A stretch of DNA of 64,000 nt from Hypericum androsaemum. Its lineage: Eukaryota; Streptophyta; Magnoliopsida; Malpighiales; Hypericaceae. The stretch is taken from NCBI GenBank assembly GCA_963995505.1, contig OZ023198.1:3100001-3164000 (forward strand). Reading direction: 5' to 3'. Under the pieces are notes generated by a model. The model was not told where the DNA came from. It made no database searches and was given only the letters and a program-made list of their open reading frames with translations. The position numbers and the translations under genes were made by a program. Shown here one piece after another: positions 1 to 9,722 of the stretch. The first letter of the stretch is position 1, and every line of letters begins with the position of its first letter.

Positions 1-263
1 AGGAAAATATTTGTCATCGTCCTCTTTGCTTCCAGGTGTCGGAATCTTTGACCATAATTTCTATGTTGCCTTTTATTGATAAGTATTTTCTCTGTTGCCT
101 TTTCACGGTAATCGATTTATTTTTTAAACTACTTTTGGAGGTCATATTAATTATTTAAGTTTAAGCGAAAAATAAATAATTAGATTTTTTTGGTGGAAAA
201 TAAATAATTAGATTAATTTTCAATTGGTTGGAAATTAATAACGCGTTAAGCAAAAGTAAGAAC
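1..263. other. AT-rich intergenic DNA
   Basis: AT-rich sequence with short direct repeats around an 'aataaataattaga' motif (about 168-215). I see no coding or RNA feature in it. Confidence 0.6.
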
Positions 264-551
264 AATATTTATTTGGCTACGATTTTTTTAGGGTCAAGCA
301 AACTAATTACTTTCATTAAGAACAGATTCAGAGTACAAAATCTCAGCAATCTCCGGAGGGTACCTAGAGACCCAATCTAGATGCAGAGTTGCCAACCTAT
401 AATTCTTAATATTTATTTGGCTACGATTTTTTTAGGGTCAAGCAAACTAATTACTTTCATTAAAAACAGATTCAGAGTACAAAATCTCAGCAATCTCCGG
501 AGGGTACCTAGAGACCCAATCTAGATGCAGAGTTGCCAACCTATAATTCTT
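264..551. repeat. 144-bp tandem duplication in a LINE 3' region
   Basis: Two near-identical copies, 264-407 and 408-551, each running from 'aatatttatttggctacg' to 'gccaacctataattctta'. They differ by about one base ('cattaagaac' versus 'cattaaaaac'), so the duplication is recent. It lies directly downstream, on the minus strand, of an RNase H relic, and each copy starts with a T-run. The duplicated block therefore looks like the 3' untranslated end of a minus-strand LINE. Confidence 0.85.
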
Positions 552-606
552 ACTCAGACAGTCAGTTAGATTGTTGTTTGAGTGAGAAATACAAGTAAAG
601 GAACAA

Positions 607-1179
607 CTAGGAAAAGCCCGGAAAAACTCTCCTAATGTTCAAGACTAATACATTTAAGTTCCAATCCACCAGAGGATGAGGATCATTAATAAAAGAAAAG
701 GCAACACGACAATCAGTTTCTACAATAGTGGAGACATCAGCAAAAGACTCCGAGATCGTAGACAATGAAAGCTGAATCGCTAGCAGCTCTGCCTCGAGGG
801 GAGAGAAAGCAAAAACCATGGAGGCCTAACTATCTACAATATGGCCTTCGTGATTCCTTACAACTGTGACAATTCCTGAGCTTGAGGCAGGCCCAATCCA
901 AGAAGCGTCGCAGTTGACCTTCGTCTCTCCCACACCCGGAGTAGTCCACGAAGCTTGATAGTCCAAAACAGGTTCGAAAATCTGCACGGGCAACCTATCA
1001 ACGTGCAAAAATTTGAAACAGACATCAAAGGCGAGACTAGCATAGATAACCGGCAAGAGGATCCCCCAAGATTTTGCAACACTAGCAGTAAGGAAAAAGA
1101 TTTTTGTCGATCGGGAAGAGACAAGCTTACCAACAAGAACAAGCTCCATGTCCCAATCATCCTGGTCTACCTCAGGCAC
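607..1179 (-). pseudogene. LINE-type RNase H domain relic, one in-frame stop
   Basis: Reading on the minus strand from 1179, one frame gives a polypeptide containing 'KVNCDASW', 'GIVTVVRNHEG', then a single TAG near 826-828, then 'FSPLEAELLAIQLSL' and 'IVETDCRVAFSFI'. The order D-A-S-W, R-N-H, SPLEAELLA, ETDC is that of the plant RNase H-like domain (RVT_3 type) at the C-terminus of L1-like LINEs or in derived proteins. The frame is conserved across the stop, so only a nonsense change separates the halves. No reverse transcriptase domain is visible upstream, so this is a 5'-truncated copy. A very similar relic lies at 60872-61129, also minus. Confidence 0.75.
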
Positions 1180-1475
1180 CAGGAAGACTCCAGACCATGT
1201 TTCAGGAGGTCTGTTTCTCTAAGCATCTCAGCAAGCAAAGTACTTTGATCTACATTTGAGTCCATGGCTGGTTAAAGCCCTGTCAACAAACCAAGAGAGG
1301 GTAGGTGAAAAAGTGAAGATGAAGTAAAGGCCACTAATTGGCGGGTGGGAAGAGGTAGGTGAAGGTCAAGTAAAAGTTAGAAGTGAAAAGTAGGGACTGT
1401 AGGAGGCTAAGGATTAGGTAGGATTAAGGGAAATGAAGGGAAGAGAGAGGAGGGCAAGGAAGGGGAGAGCTCTAA
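1180..1475. other. Purine-rich spacer
   Basis: Between the RNase H relic and the Cassandra element. The part 1290-1470 is rich in A and G ('aaggtcaagtaaaagttaga'). No gene recognised. Confidence 0.5.
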
Positions 1476-2113
1476 TGTAACGTCTTGTGATTCGACTGAC
1501 TGTCTCCACAGATCAACCGTGATCTGACTGACTATCTCCACATACCAACACATGTCTTTTCTATCGTGTTTTGTCATCACTCACACGCATCTTAAAAACT
1601 TCTCAGGAGGTCACCAATTCTGATCCTACTCCCAGCCAAACGCGTTTAACCTTGGAATTCTCTCAGGATTTGTGCCAGAAAAGAAGGAGCACATTGTTAG
1701 TATGGATAGTACCAATCAAATCACTTAAGGTATTTCATACAGTACATATCATTTACGAGGTATCACATTCACCCCTCCTTAAATACGCGACGTCCTCGTC
1801 GCGCCAGATAGAATACAGAACAGTCCCAGAAGCATATTTGCTCTGATACCATATGTAACGCCCCGTGATCCAACTGACTGTCTCCACAGACCAACACATA
1901 TCTTTTCTAGTGTGTTTTGTCCTCACTCACACGCATCCCAGAAATTTTCTAGGAGGTCACCCATCCTGATTCTACTCCCGGCCAAATGCGTTTAACCTTG
2001 GAGTTCTCTCAGGATAAGTGCCAGAAAAGAAGGTGTACCTTGTTGGTATGGATAGTATCAATCAAATCACTTAAGTTATTTCAGACAGTACATATCATTT
2101 ACGAGGTATCATA
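1476..2113 (-). mobile_element. Cassandra-type TRIM retrotransposon (reverse orientation)
   Basis: Two LTR-like repeats, 1476-1767 and 1854-2113, start 'tgtaacg' and end 'tatcaca'/'tatcata'. Beside the second is 'gctctgataccatatg', the complement of an initiator-Met tRNA primer site ('tggtatcagagc'), so the element reads right to left. Both repeats carry the reverse complement of the 3' half of 5S rRNA ('aggaggtcacccatcctgat', 'gccaaatgcgtttaacctt'), the hallmark of Cassandra TRIMs. Possible 5-bp target sites are 'tctaa' (1471-1475) and 'tctac' (2114-2118), one mismatch. The left LTR contains a short internal duplication of 'tgactgactntctccac'. There is no protein-coding capacity. The copy is older than the one at 42641-43276. 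Confidence 0.85.
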
Positions 2114-2699
2114 TCTACAGATAGAGAGTTTTAGAGAGTAGTGAAAAGTCATATATATTTGGCCACGATTGGTGTGCTCTTAGTTTACCTTACAACCACT
2201 AATGTGTGTAACAAAAAATATTTGTAATTGATACACACTAGCCAATTGATTAATTTTTGACTCAGATATAATTTTTTTAAATTTGGTTTATACTATTGAT
2301 ACATCCTCAATAATTCGAACCTATGACTATTTAATTATTGTAGAATAGCACTCGGATCTAAGTAATTATTGATTGATCATTTAGGCTTTAGATTTCTACC
2401 ATTTGAGTCTTTTTCCTTAAGGGGATCCAAATTTCTAACAATTATGAGAATGAGATTCTCGGAAAAATTTTACCTATCTGGAGTTGGGTTAGAAAATACA
2501 CAAAATATAGTGCATTTTCAGTTGTTATAAAACGCACTATTCTGTGTGTTTTCTGGCTTCCACGACCATATTTATGCCACCACTGCAGCACTTCAAAGTG
2601 CATTAAATGACTCATTTGATTTTTGTTTGTATCTTAAATAGGGTTCAAAAATATTCTATTATGAACACCAGCAATTTATAAAAAAAATTAGCATTTGAA
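2114..2699. other. AT-rich intergenic DNA
   Basis: No coding frame or RNA gene recognised. One short inverted pair around 2500-2570 ('aatagtgcattttc' and 'aacgcactattctgtg'). Confidence 0.5.
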
Positions 2700-3137
2700 A
2701 TCATAGTTTTAAAAAATATGGTCCAACCAGCAGTTAGATTGGTCAGACCATGAATCGTTCAATAGAGCGGCCCATTTTCAGGGGTAAAAAAGGCCTCCGG
2801 TCGGACCAGGCAGTTCATACTGATTTTTTGACTCAGACCTCCCAGTCTGACCAGATTTTATCCAAACCAGCAAAAAAATAAAAAAAGTAATATCATATGC
2901 TCAATTTCACTAAATCAACAAAGAAAAATGGACTTTATATGTTATAAATTGGTTGGTATTTCTAAAATGTGGATTTTGAAACCTATATTTTGACTATTTA
3001 GTCTACATATTATTCGAATAATAGTAAAAAATAATAATAAAATGTCGGGTCCGACCAGCAGTCTGACTAGTCGGACTAGACGAACCGAAAAACAGACAAA
3101 ATCTAAACCGTACCAAACCATATTTTAAAATTATGCT
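2700..3137. mobile_element. Putative non-autonomous TIR element
   Basis: The left end 'atagttttaaaaaatatggt' is matched in reverse complement by the right end ('accaaaccatattttaaaat'). Inside are inverted motifs rich in 'ggtccgacc/ggtcagacc'. Length about 440 bp, no ORF. Only a TA dinucleotide could be the target duplication, so the superfamily is uncertain. Confidence 0.45.
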
Positions 3138-3829
3138 TGAAACTAAACCAAAACGTATTAATGTTTATTATTACCATAAAAATACAATTACGAGATGAAA
3201 ATAATTATGAAATTAAGAAAAGAAGCTTATTTAATACCGGAGGATATGTAAGAAGCAAAGGGTTCTTAGGTGGTTCTTTTCAAATATTGACCACACCATT
3301 TAACTATCCTAAGGTACCTTCCTACAACTTAGCAAGAAAATGCACAGGAAAACACGTTTCCTTGCAAAAATGTACCGTTTTGTGCATTTTTTTGCAACTG
3401 AAAAGCTCACAATTTTTTGTATTTTTTAACTCAACTCCAAATAGGTAATATTTTTTTCGGAAATTTTATTCTCGTAATTGTCAACAATTTTGATTCCTTT
3501 TAAGAAAAAGACTCCTCAAAATATCAGAAAGCCAAAATCTCTCTCCTTGGTGTCTCGTAATAGACTGGTATGGCTTACTTGTTTAATTGGACCGTTAGAG
3601 TCCAGCTCACAAATCTTTCAGATTTATTTTGAATACACCTTTCTACTGTTACGGCATTACCCAGTAAAGCACAACAGGAAAATTACGTTGCTATTATAAC
3701 ATGACCAATTTACATATTAATTTAAAACACCACTCTTCAAAAAAAAAATTTCAAGTGTTTTCCTCTCCAAAAGAGAGAATGCTTCCCCTAAAAAAAAGAG
3801 AGGATGCTTTAGTTTGTCACATCCAGCCA
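3138..3829. other. AT-rich intergenic DNA upstream of TPP
   Basis: No gene recognised. Short open frames here have no recognisable domain and ordinary AT-rich composition. Confidence 0.5.
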
Positions 3830-4656
3830 AAGATCTTCCCACGTGGCATCCAAACACGAGCATTATTTTAGACGTGACCTGGTCCCTTCCAAGTACACAT
3901 CAGACATTAAATGTGGCCGTCGTTCCTCAAAATAAAAACCCCTACCAACAAGCACTTACTTCTATTGATTATATTGTTTTAATTTAATCATATCTAGATT
4001 TTGTGTGTTTGAAAATACAAAAATGTTAAATATTTTTCAAAATAAATTTATCACTTTTTAAAATCTTAAATAGCACAAATTTTAATTAATCGATCAAAGG
4101 AAGCCGAATAGTAGATGGTATAGGCTGGACCACCTAGGTTTGGCCATTACTCCAAATACAAAAAACACCCCACCCCTTCCCCGCCTTCCCCATCCATTGT
4201 TTCCAGAGAGCGACACGTAAGGTGTTACGCGGGCCCCACACGTCGGGCCCACTGTTGAAACGTGGCCACGTCAGCCTCGAGTAGAAGAAGCCAGGAAGCC
4301 CTCCCCATCCCGCCACGCACGCTCCTTCGCCTACCTCAGGAGTCAAAGGGTCTCAAATATCCGCCCTCGCGGGCCCCACTCGTGTTTTTGGCTGTTGTTA
4401 TTGGCTGCTCGCCACCACCAATCGAACCTCAAGAAAGGATCACAATTTATAAGCTCCTCAGTAATATATCGTAGGCGCGGGCCACGTGTGATGATATTAC
4501 GTTATTATTATTAATAAAGTGTGATTGAAAACATATTTATAAGTATCTTAACATTTTTGTATCCGTTATTGTTTTGTTACAACCACCAGATTATCTATAA
4601 ATACACATTACCCTCCTAATTTTCGGCATCCTCCCTCTTTCTCTCTCTACCCTACA
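3830..4656 (+). promoter_or_regulatory. Probable TPP promoter with G-box/ABRE-like motifs and TATA box
   Basis: ACGT-core motifs are concentrated here: 'cacgtggc' at about 3840, 'cgacacgt' at 4209, 'cacgtcgggcc' at 4238, 'cgtggccacgtcag' at 4261 and 'ccacgtgtg' at 4483. Such motifs are typical binding sites of plant bZIP/bHLH factors, including ABA-responsive ones. A TATA-like 'tctataaata' lies at 4594-4603, followed by CT-rich leader-like sequence. Transcription would be expected to start about 25-35 bp downstream, just before the MULE at 4666. Assignment to the TPP gene is inferred from orientation and the absence of another gene. Confidence 0.55.
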
Positions 4657-4875
4657 TTTAATTTAGGGCAAATTACCCTCACATCCCTGAGGTTTGGTCA
4701 TCCTCCCCCTAGGGTCCCTGACTTTTGGAAAAAGATTGTCCCGTCCCTAAGTTTTGACGATAATAGACTCTCGGGTTCCCGGCTGACGTCATCGGCTCTT
4801 TTTTTTATTTTTGGTCATAGAAATGACCAAAATACCCTTAAACAAAAAATAAATTTTTTTACCTTCTTCGACCTT

Positions 4876-5295
4876 TTATCCCCCCTCCCGCTCCCCCTCC
4901 CCCTCCCCCCGGAGAGACCTCAGGATCTGCCCGTGCGGGGAATCAGGATCCCCTCTTGTCGCATTCTCCTGCCATATCCTCCTCGCCCTCTCCAACGCCT
5001 CCTCCGCCGTGTCCAGCTGCTCCGGTAACCACCCCACTAGGCCCACACTGTACTTTCCCCCGGTCCCATCCGTCGCCCTCGTGATCGGCTTCCTCGTATC
5101 TGCCATTTCGATCTCCGACAAGGGGGACGCCTTGTGGTGCTTGAAGTACTCCTTGTTGTCCTCCTCTCTCCGCTTCTCTTTCATGTCGTCCGACTCTCGC
5201 TCCTGCTCCGTGGGCCACGGGCTACCGTCCAGCCCCGCGGCGCATACTACGTCGTCCACGCTCACCGTGGAGCTCCTCCTCTTCTGCTGGACCAT
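4876..5295 (-). pseudogene. Captured fragment of a conserved plant small protein
   Basis: The minus strand reads an open 139-codon frame with a normal-looking coding segment: 'EYFKHHKASPLSEIE', 'ADTRKPITRATDGTGG', 'WLPEQLDTAEEALERARRIW' and 'RGDPDSPHGQILRSLRGE'. These words look like a small uncharacterised plant protein family that I remember only in outline, so I give no name. The frame ends in low-complexity Gly/Glu/Arg from the purine tract inside the element. Both flanks are element TIR. I infer a captured cellular fragment, not a functional gene. A database search of the middle 80 residues would identify the donor. Confidence 0.6.
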
Positions 5296-5374
5296 GGGCT
5301 CCGTCGAGTTCGGGACGCCGATATTCTGCAGTCTCAGCGACGACGGCTGTGGGCGGTCCGACCGGCGGAGTGGG

Positions 5375-5642
5375 ATGGAGGGGGAGAGGGGGAGCGGGGG
5401 AGGAGGGGGGAGCGGGAGCGGGAGGGGGAGGGGGGGGAGGAGGGTGGGGGAGCGGGAGGGAGGGGGAGGGGGAGAGGGGGGGAGCGGGATGGGGGAGGAG
5501 GGGGGGGAGCGGGAGGGGGAGGGGGGGGGGGGGGGGGGGCGGGCGCGGGAGGGAGAGGGGGAGCGGGGGAGCGGGAGCGGGGAGATCTCGAACGGGAGCG
5601 GGAGCGGGAGGGGGGGCGGGAGCGGGAGGGGGAGGGGGGTAA
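5375..5642. repeat. 268-bp G/A-only tract (polypurine)
   Basis: Almost pure 'ggga/gcggga' repeats on the plus strand, with a run of about 18 G near 5522-5539. It generates long artificial open frames (Gly/Arg-rich forward, Pro-rich reverse) that are not genes. Such mirror-like polypurine tracts can form triplex or G-quadruplex DNA and are prone to assembly error. Confidence 0.9.
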
Positions 5643-6025
5643 AAGGTTGAAGAAGGTAAAAAAATTATTTTTTGTTTAAGGGTATTTTGGTCATTTCCAT
5701 GACCAAAAATGGAAAAAAGAGCCGATGACGTCAGCCGGGGACCCGAGAGTCTATTATCATCAAAACTTAGGGACGGGACAATCTTTTTCCAAAAGTCAGG
5801 GACCCTAGGGGGATGTGAGAGTAATTTGCCCTTTAATTTAACTACCAAATCAAACACGCCCTCTCTCTCTCCTGGATTCCGTATATGCGATCTTTTGCTC
5901 GATTCTCTCATTTCTACGATTCCTTAGGGTTTGTTGTTGTGTTATTGTTGTCGGTGTTTTCTCTCCCATTGCATTGCCCCTCCTTCCTTCTCCCAAAGGT
6001 AAACCCTTTTCTTCATTAAACCGCC

Positions 6026-6027
<2 letters not shown>

Positions 6028-6075
<48 letters not shown>
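6028..6075. repeat. (TC)n microsatellite in the TPP leader
   Basis: About 24 uninterrupted TC units. CT runs are common in plant 5' leaders and can behave as promoter elements (GAGA-type) in reverse. Confidence 0.9.
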
Positions 6076-6078
<3 letters not shown>

Positions 6079-7310
6079 CGGCTTTCATTTTACGAAATCG
6101 CCACGCCACCAAGATTTGCCGTCTTTCTAGCTTCCTCAAGCTACCCGCTTTCTTTTTCCCTTTTTTTTTGTTCTTTCATCGTTTTATTTTTTGTCTTCTT
6201 TGAGCAGTATTGTTGCGCCGTGACGGGAACGACGTCGTATTCGGGTTTCTCTCTTTCCCGTTTTATTCGGCTTCCGTTGATATTATTATTATTATTATTA
6301 TTGTTGGTCACGAAAATAAATTAGCATGCCGACATTGATTCACCGCAGCTACCTTGTTTGATTCCATTTTGAGTTTTGAGCTGTCGCTGATTAGACAATG
6401 ATGTTGATGTTATTTTTTTTATTCTCTATTTTTAAATTTAGATGAAAAAAACGTATGAAGAGAAGAGAAAGAAACAAAGTATATTAAATTTACGAATTAA
6501 TCACTGACTAAATAAATTTGATAGCGATTGATTCTGAACATTCTAAAAATATATATAATCTTAAGTTCGCAGTGTCAAAATTATTGGTTTTCCTCTGTCA
6601 AAAGTCAATCCCTTTCCCCCTTTTCCCAAACCCCCAAATAAATAATAGCTGCTTTTTTCTCCAAGATTCTCTTTTTTCGGGAGGTTAAGAAATATATAAT
6701 AAAAAGTCCGAAGATTCCACCGCCGGAATCTTGAGGTCACCTGTTTCTTACCCTTGTCTTAATCTGGTGTTATTTCTTAGTTACGGTCCATATTTATCTT
6801 CTGGTCAGTTACCCTATTTCTGATTTTTGTTTATACCACTTGGGTTAATTTTCCATTAGTAGGGTCCATTTTAGCTCGTGCATTGTGGTTTTGGTAGGCC
6901 CGTTCTTGTGTGGGTTGCCATATTGCGGGGACCTGCCTTTGTACTATCCTCGGAGTTATGCATTTGTTTCTTTGGTTTTTTTTTTGTGGACCTGCTCGAC
7001 ATTTTTTTTCTGCTTCAGTGTCCCTTTAGATTCATTTAACCTGCTGCATGAAGTTAACTGAGCTGTTAGGTGTTAATGGTTAGATTGGGAAGCATTAGCT
7101 ATCTTAAGTTTGATAACTTGTGGATGCATTTGGCGGAGTTACGTTTAGTACTTGTGCTATATAGTGCTTATCGTGTTTTTAACATAGATACCCGTCTATC
7201 TACGCTGTGAGTGCAAGTAGATTCATTGCATCTAGAATTTGTTCGACTGTCTGCCAAGTTGCTCTGTTTGACCCGACCGTCTTTTGCTGAAGGTTGACAA
7301 CCCCACAAAC

Positions 7311-7311
<1 letters not shown>

Positions 7312-7346
<35 letters not shown>
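7312..7346. repeat. Poly-C run, 35 bases
   Basis: An uninterrupted C homopolymer inside the TPP leader region. True length is uncertain because homopolymers of this size are commonly mis-sized. It also creates a false Pro-rich open frame on the plus strand. Confidence 0.9.
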
Positions 7347-7530
7347 TTCCCGGTACCCTCTCATTAATCACCAACCACTTTCGCATCGAGGCATTGCATA
7401 TGGTGATCTGCCAGATGAAATTGTACAGGTAACCACGATCACAACCCGGTGTAGGAAATATTCTCATCTCTATTGTCGTTTATAATTCTGTTGACTTTTG
7501 CTTTAATCACTGCAGAGGCCTAGAGCTCTG

Positions 7531-7605
7531 ATGGACTTCTCTCCAAGCAGCGGTGACAAGAAAACATTGAAGAGGTGGTTCTTCATTGACAAAAGAGTCG
7601 GGTGA
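7531..7605 (+). promoter_or_regulatory. Upstream ORF (24 codons) in the TPP leader
   Basis: In the last leader exon an ATG at 7531 opens a 24-residue frame (MDFSPSSGDKK..., ending DKRVG) that stops at 7603-7605. This is 42 bases before the TPP start at 7648, and it is the only other ATG in that exon. An upstream frame this close is expected to lower initiation at the main ATG unless reinitiation occurs. Whether the peptide is conserved cannot be judged here. Confidence 0.5.
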
Positions 7606-7647
7606 AAAGTAGTGAATTAGTGGCGCTCTATAACCAAACTGGATCAA

Positions 7648-9722
7648 ATGGACCTCAAGTCTAATCATGTTGCTCCGGTCCTCACCGAGGCTGCACCGAT
7701 AGGCAAGTCGAGGCTGGGACTCCATGCTCTGTTGCCGTTTTCACCCACGGGAGCAGCATTCTCACCGCATTTGTTGCTTACAATTCCGAGAAAGAAATCC
7801 GGCGCCCTTGATGACGTTCGCTCGAGTAGTTGGCTGGATGCAATGAAAGCCTCATCACCTCCACCTTATGTGAATGTTGCCAATGTAGCCAAGGATAATA
7901 ATAATAATAATAATAACAATAACAATAACAATAACGAGCTTCTCCATGTCGACGCTGATGCTGCTCATAGAGCTTGGCAGGTTTCATCTTCTTCCCGTGA
8001 ATATTACAAATTCTTGGCTCTGAAGAGATTTGTGTTATGCACTGAACCTCGAATTTTGCAGATCAAATACCCATCAGCACTTGCAGCTTTTGAGAAGATC
8101 ACAAACTTTGCCAGAGGCAAGAGAATTGCCTTGTTCCTTGATTATGATGGGACTTTATCTCCTATTGTTGACAACCCTGACCATGCCTTTATGTCTGATG
8201 ATGTAAGTGTCCTTTTCCATTAAGTATGCGGAGATTATGCTCTTCTTTCTTCCATTTGCGGGACGAATAACACACAACTTCCTCAGATGCGCGCTGCTGT
8301 AAAGAACGTAGCACGATGTTTCCCGACCGCTATAATAAGTGGAAGAAGCCGCAACAAGGTACATTGATTAAGGCTCTTCAATCTCCTGTCTTTGCTGAAG
8401 TCCTTTGACATCTTATTTACATCATCGACTCGTCTTTTAACAACCGCTCTGATGGTATATTCAGGTATATGAGTTTGTAGGACTAACAGAATTGTATTAT
8501 GCGGGTAGTCATGGAATGGACATCATGGGCCCTGTTAGACAATCTGTATCTAACGGCCACCCGGATCGTATCAGATCTACTGACAAGCAGGTATGGTCTC
8601 TGTGGAAAGGTCTTGGATACTACATCTTGGTATCCATCTCATCTTGGTACCTAACCCTGTCTTACTGTGTTCAAATGTAGGGCAAGGAAGTTAATCTATT
8701 CCAACCTGCTGGTGAATTTCTGCCTTTGATTGACGAGGTATGCGTATGCGAGTGCATCCCTTCCGAACAAGATAGTTTCACCTTTATCGTTTGTTCGGCA
8801 TTGTAATGCATAATTTGTTTTCGGTACTCTATCAGGTTTTTCATTCCCTTGTTGAGGGCACTAGAAATATCAAAGGAGCTAATGTGGAGAACAACAAGTT
8901 TTGTGTTTCGGTTCATTACCGCAATGTGGACGTGGAGGTATTTTCTTGACAAAAGCAAATAGCCTCTGCAATTGACAGTTACTAATAATTGTTTTAAACC
9001 AATTGTCAGAACTGGGAAGCTGTTGCAGATTGTGTGCAGGATGTCATAAAGAACAACCCTCGCTTGCGATTGACTCACGGGAGAAAGGTAACATCTTTAA
9101 AGCCATCTGCTGCAGTCGGACTCGCATTTGACTTTTCCATATCCAACATTGATGTCTTATGGCCACAGGTTTTAGAAATTCGTCCCGTGATCAATTGGGA
9201 CAAGGGGAAAGCTGTGACCTTTTTGCTTGAATCACTAGGTTAGTAACTATGAACGTAATTTGTTAGTTTGTTATTATGTAAGCGGTGGTACTTTGTATTG
9301 ACAGAAATCGGTTCCAGGTCTAAGCAATTGCGACGACGTGCTTCCAATATATGTCGGAGATGACAGAACAGATGAAGATGCCTTTAAGGTAGGTACCCTT
9401 TGTGAATTGCTGGCATCAGAGTGGCAGGCTGACCGATCCGACTTCTTCTTGCAACAGGTTTTAAGAGACAGGAGCTGTGGTTGTGGCATTTTGGTGTCAT
9501 CTGCCCCCAAGGAAAGCTACGCCTATTACTCCTTGAAAGATCCGTCAGAGGTACTACTCTGTTCGAATCTTCATCTACTTCGTTAGTGCAGGATATACGA
9601 GTCCGGCTTCTCCTTGGCATTGGCTTCATGTGAAGTAATTAACCATCTGCTGCTGCATTTTGCAACAGGTCATGGAGTTCCTGAAGTCTTTGGTTACATG
9701 GAAGCAGTCCAACTCGTTATGA
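7648..9722 (+). CDS. TPP: Trehalose-6-phosphate phosphatase (TPP), 11 exons
   Basis: Converts trehalose 6-phosphate to trehalose and phosphate, lowering the sugar signal T6P. Exons by GT-AG sites: 7648-7980, 8062-8202, 8287-8358, 8465-8590, 8681-8737, 8836-8937, 9010-9087, 9169-9238, 9318-9388, 9458-9550, 9669-9722, giving 398 residues, normal for plant TPPs. HAD-phosphatase motifs are intact: LDYDGTLSP (nucleophile Asp138), SGRS (about 176-179), [10 protein letters not shown] (193-202) and [10 protein letters not shown] (340-349). The N-terminal 100 residues are variable, as is usual, and carry a run of about 13 Asn. The start is the first ATG in frame after a short upstream ORF. Intron 1 (7981-8061) is 81 nt, in frame and stop-free, so its retention would add 27 residues just before the catalytic domain. 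Which paralogue this is cannot be settled from sequence alone. Confidence 0.93.
7896..7936 (+). repeat. (AAT/AAC)n microsatellite coding for poly-Asn
   Basis: Perfect AAT units followed by alternating AAC/AAT inside TPP exon 1, encoding about 13 asparagines. It is in frame, so length changes would alter only the variable N-terminal linker. Confidence 0.9.

Larger units (their letters stand above)
4666..5831. mobile_element. Pack-MULE-like TIR element in the TPP leader
   Basis: Ends are 'gggcaaattaccctcacatc' and its imperfect inverse '...gtaatttgccc'. Long TIRs run about 4666-4860 and 5655-5831. The element is flanked by a perfect 9-bp target duplication, tttaattta, at 4657-4665 and 5832-5840. 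A 9-bp duplication with long TIRs is the signature of Mutator-like elements. There is no transposase. The interior is GC-rich and contains a captured coding fragment on the minus strand (4876-5295) plus a very long G/A tract. It sits about 60 bp downstream of a TATA box and upstream of CT-rich leader sequence of the TPP gene. The TIRs are related to those at 12441-13958 and 51526-52871. Confidence 0.88.
5841..7647 (+). promoter_or_regulatory. TPP 5' leader region with probable leader introns
   Basis: CT-rich leader sequence (5855-6000) ends in a possible donor 'cccaaag|gtaaac' at 5998/5999. A second possible leader exon ends 'ttgtacag|gtaacc' (7428/7429). The next acceptor is 'cactgcag|aggcc' (7515/7516), giving a final leader exon 7516-7647. 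These splice sites are inferred from consensus only. The region also holds a (CT)n run, a (TTA)n run at about 6280-6301 and a poly-C tract. Confidence 0.45.

Noticed and set aside
5222..5911. Long Pro-rich and Gly/Arg-rich open frames across 5200-5900
   Set aside because: They are by-products of the G/A tract within a MULE; opposite strands and several frames are all open, which is the sign of low complexity, not of a gene.
7168..7485. Poly-Gly and poly-Pro ORFs near the C-run
   Set aside because: Created by the homopolymer in the TPP leader.
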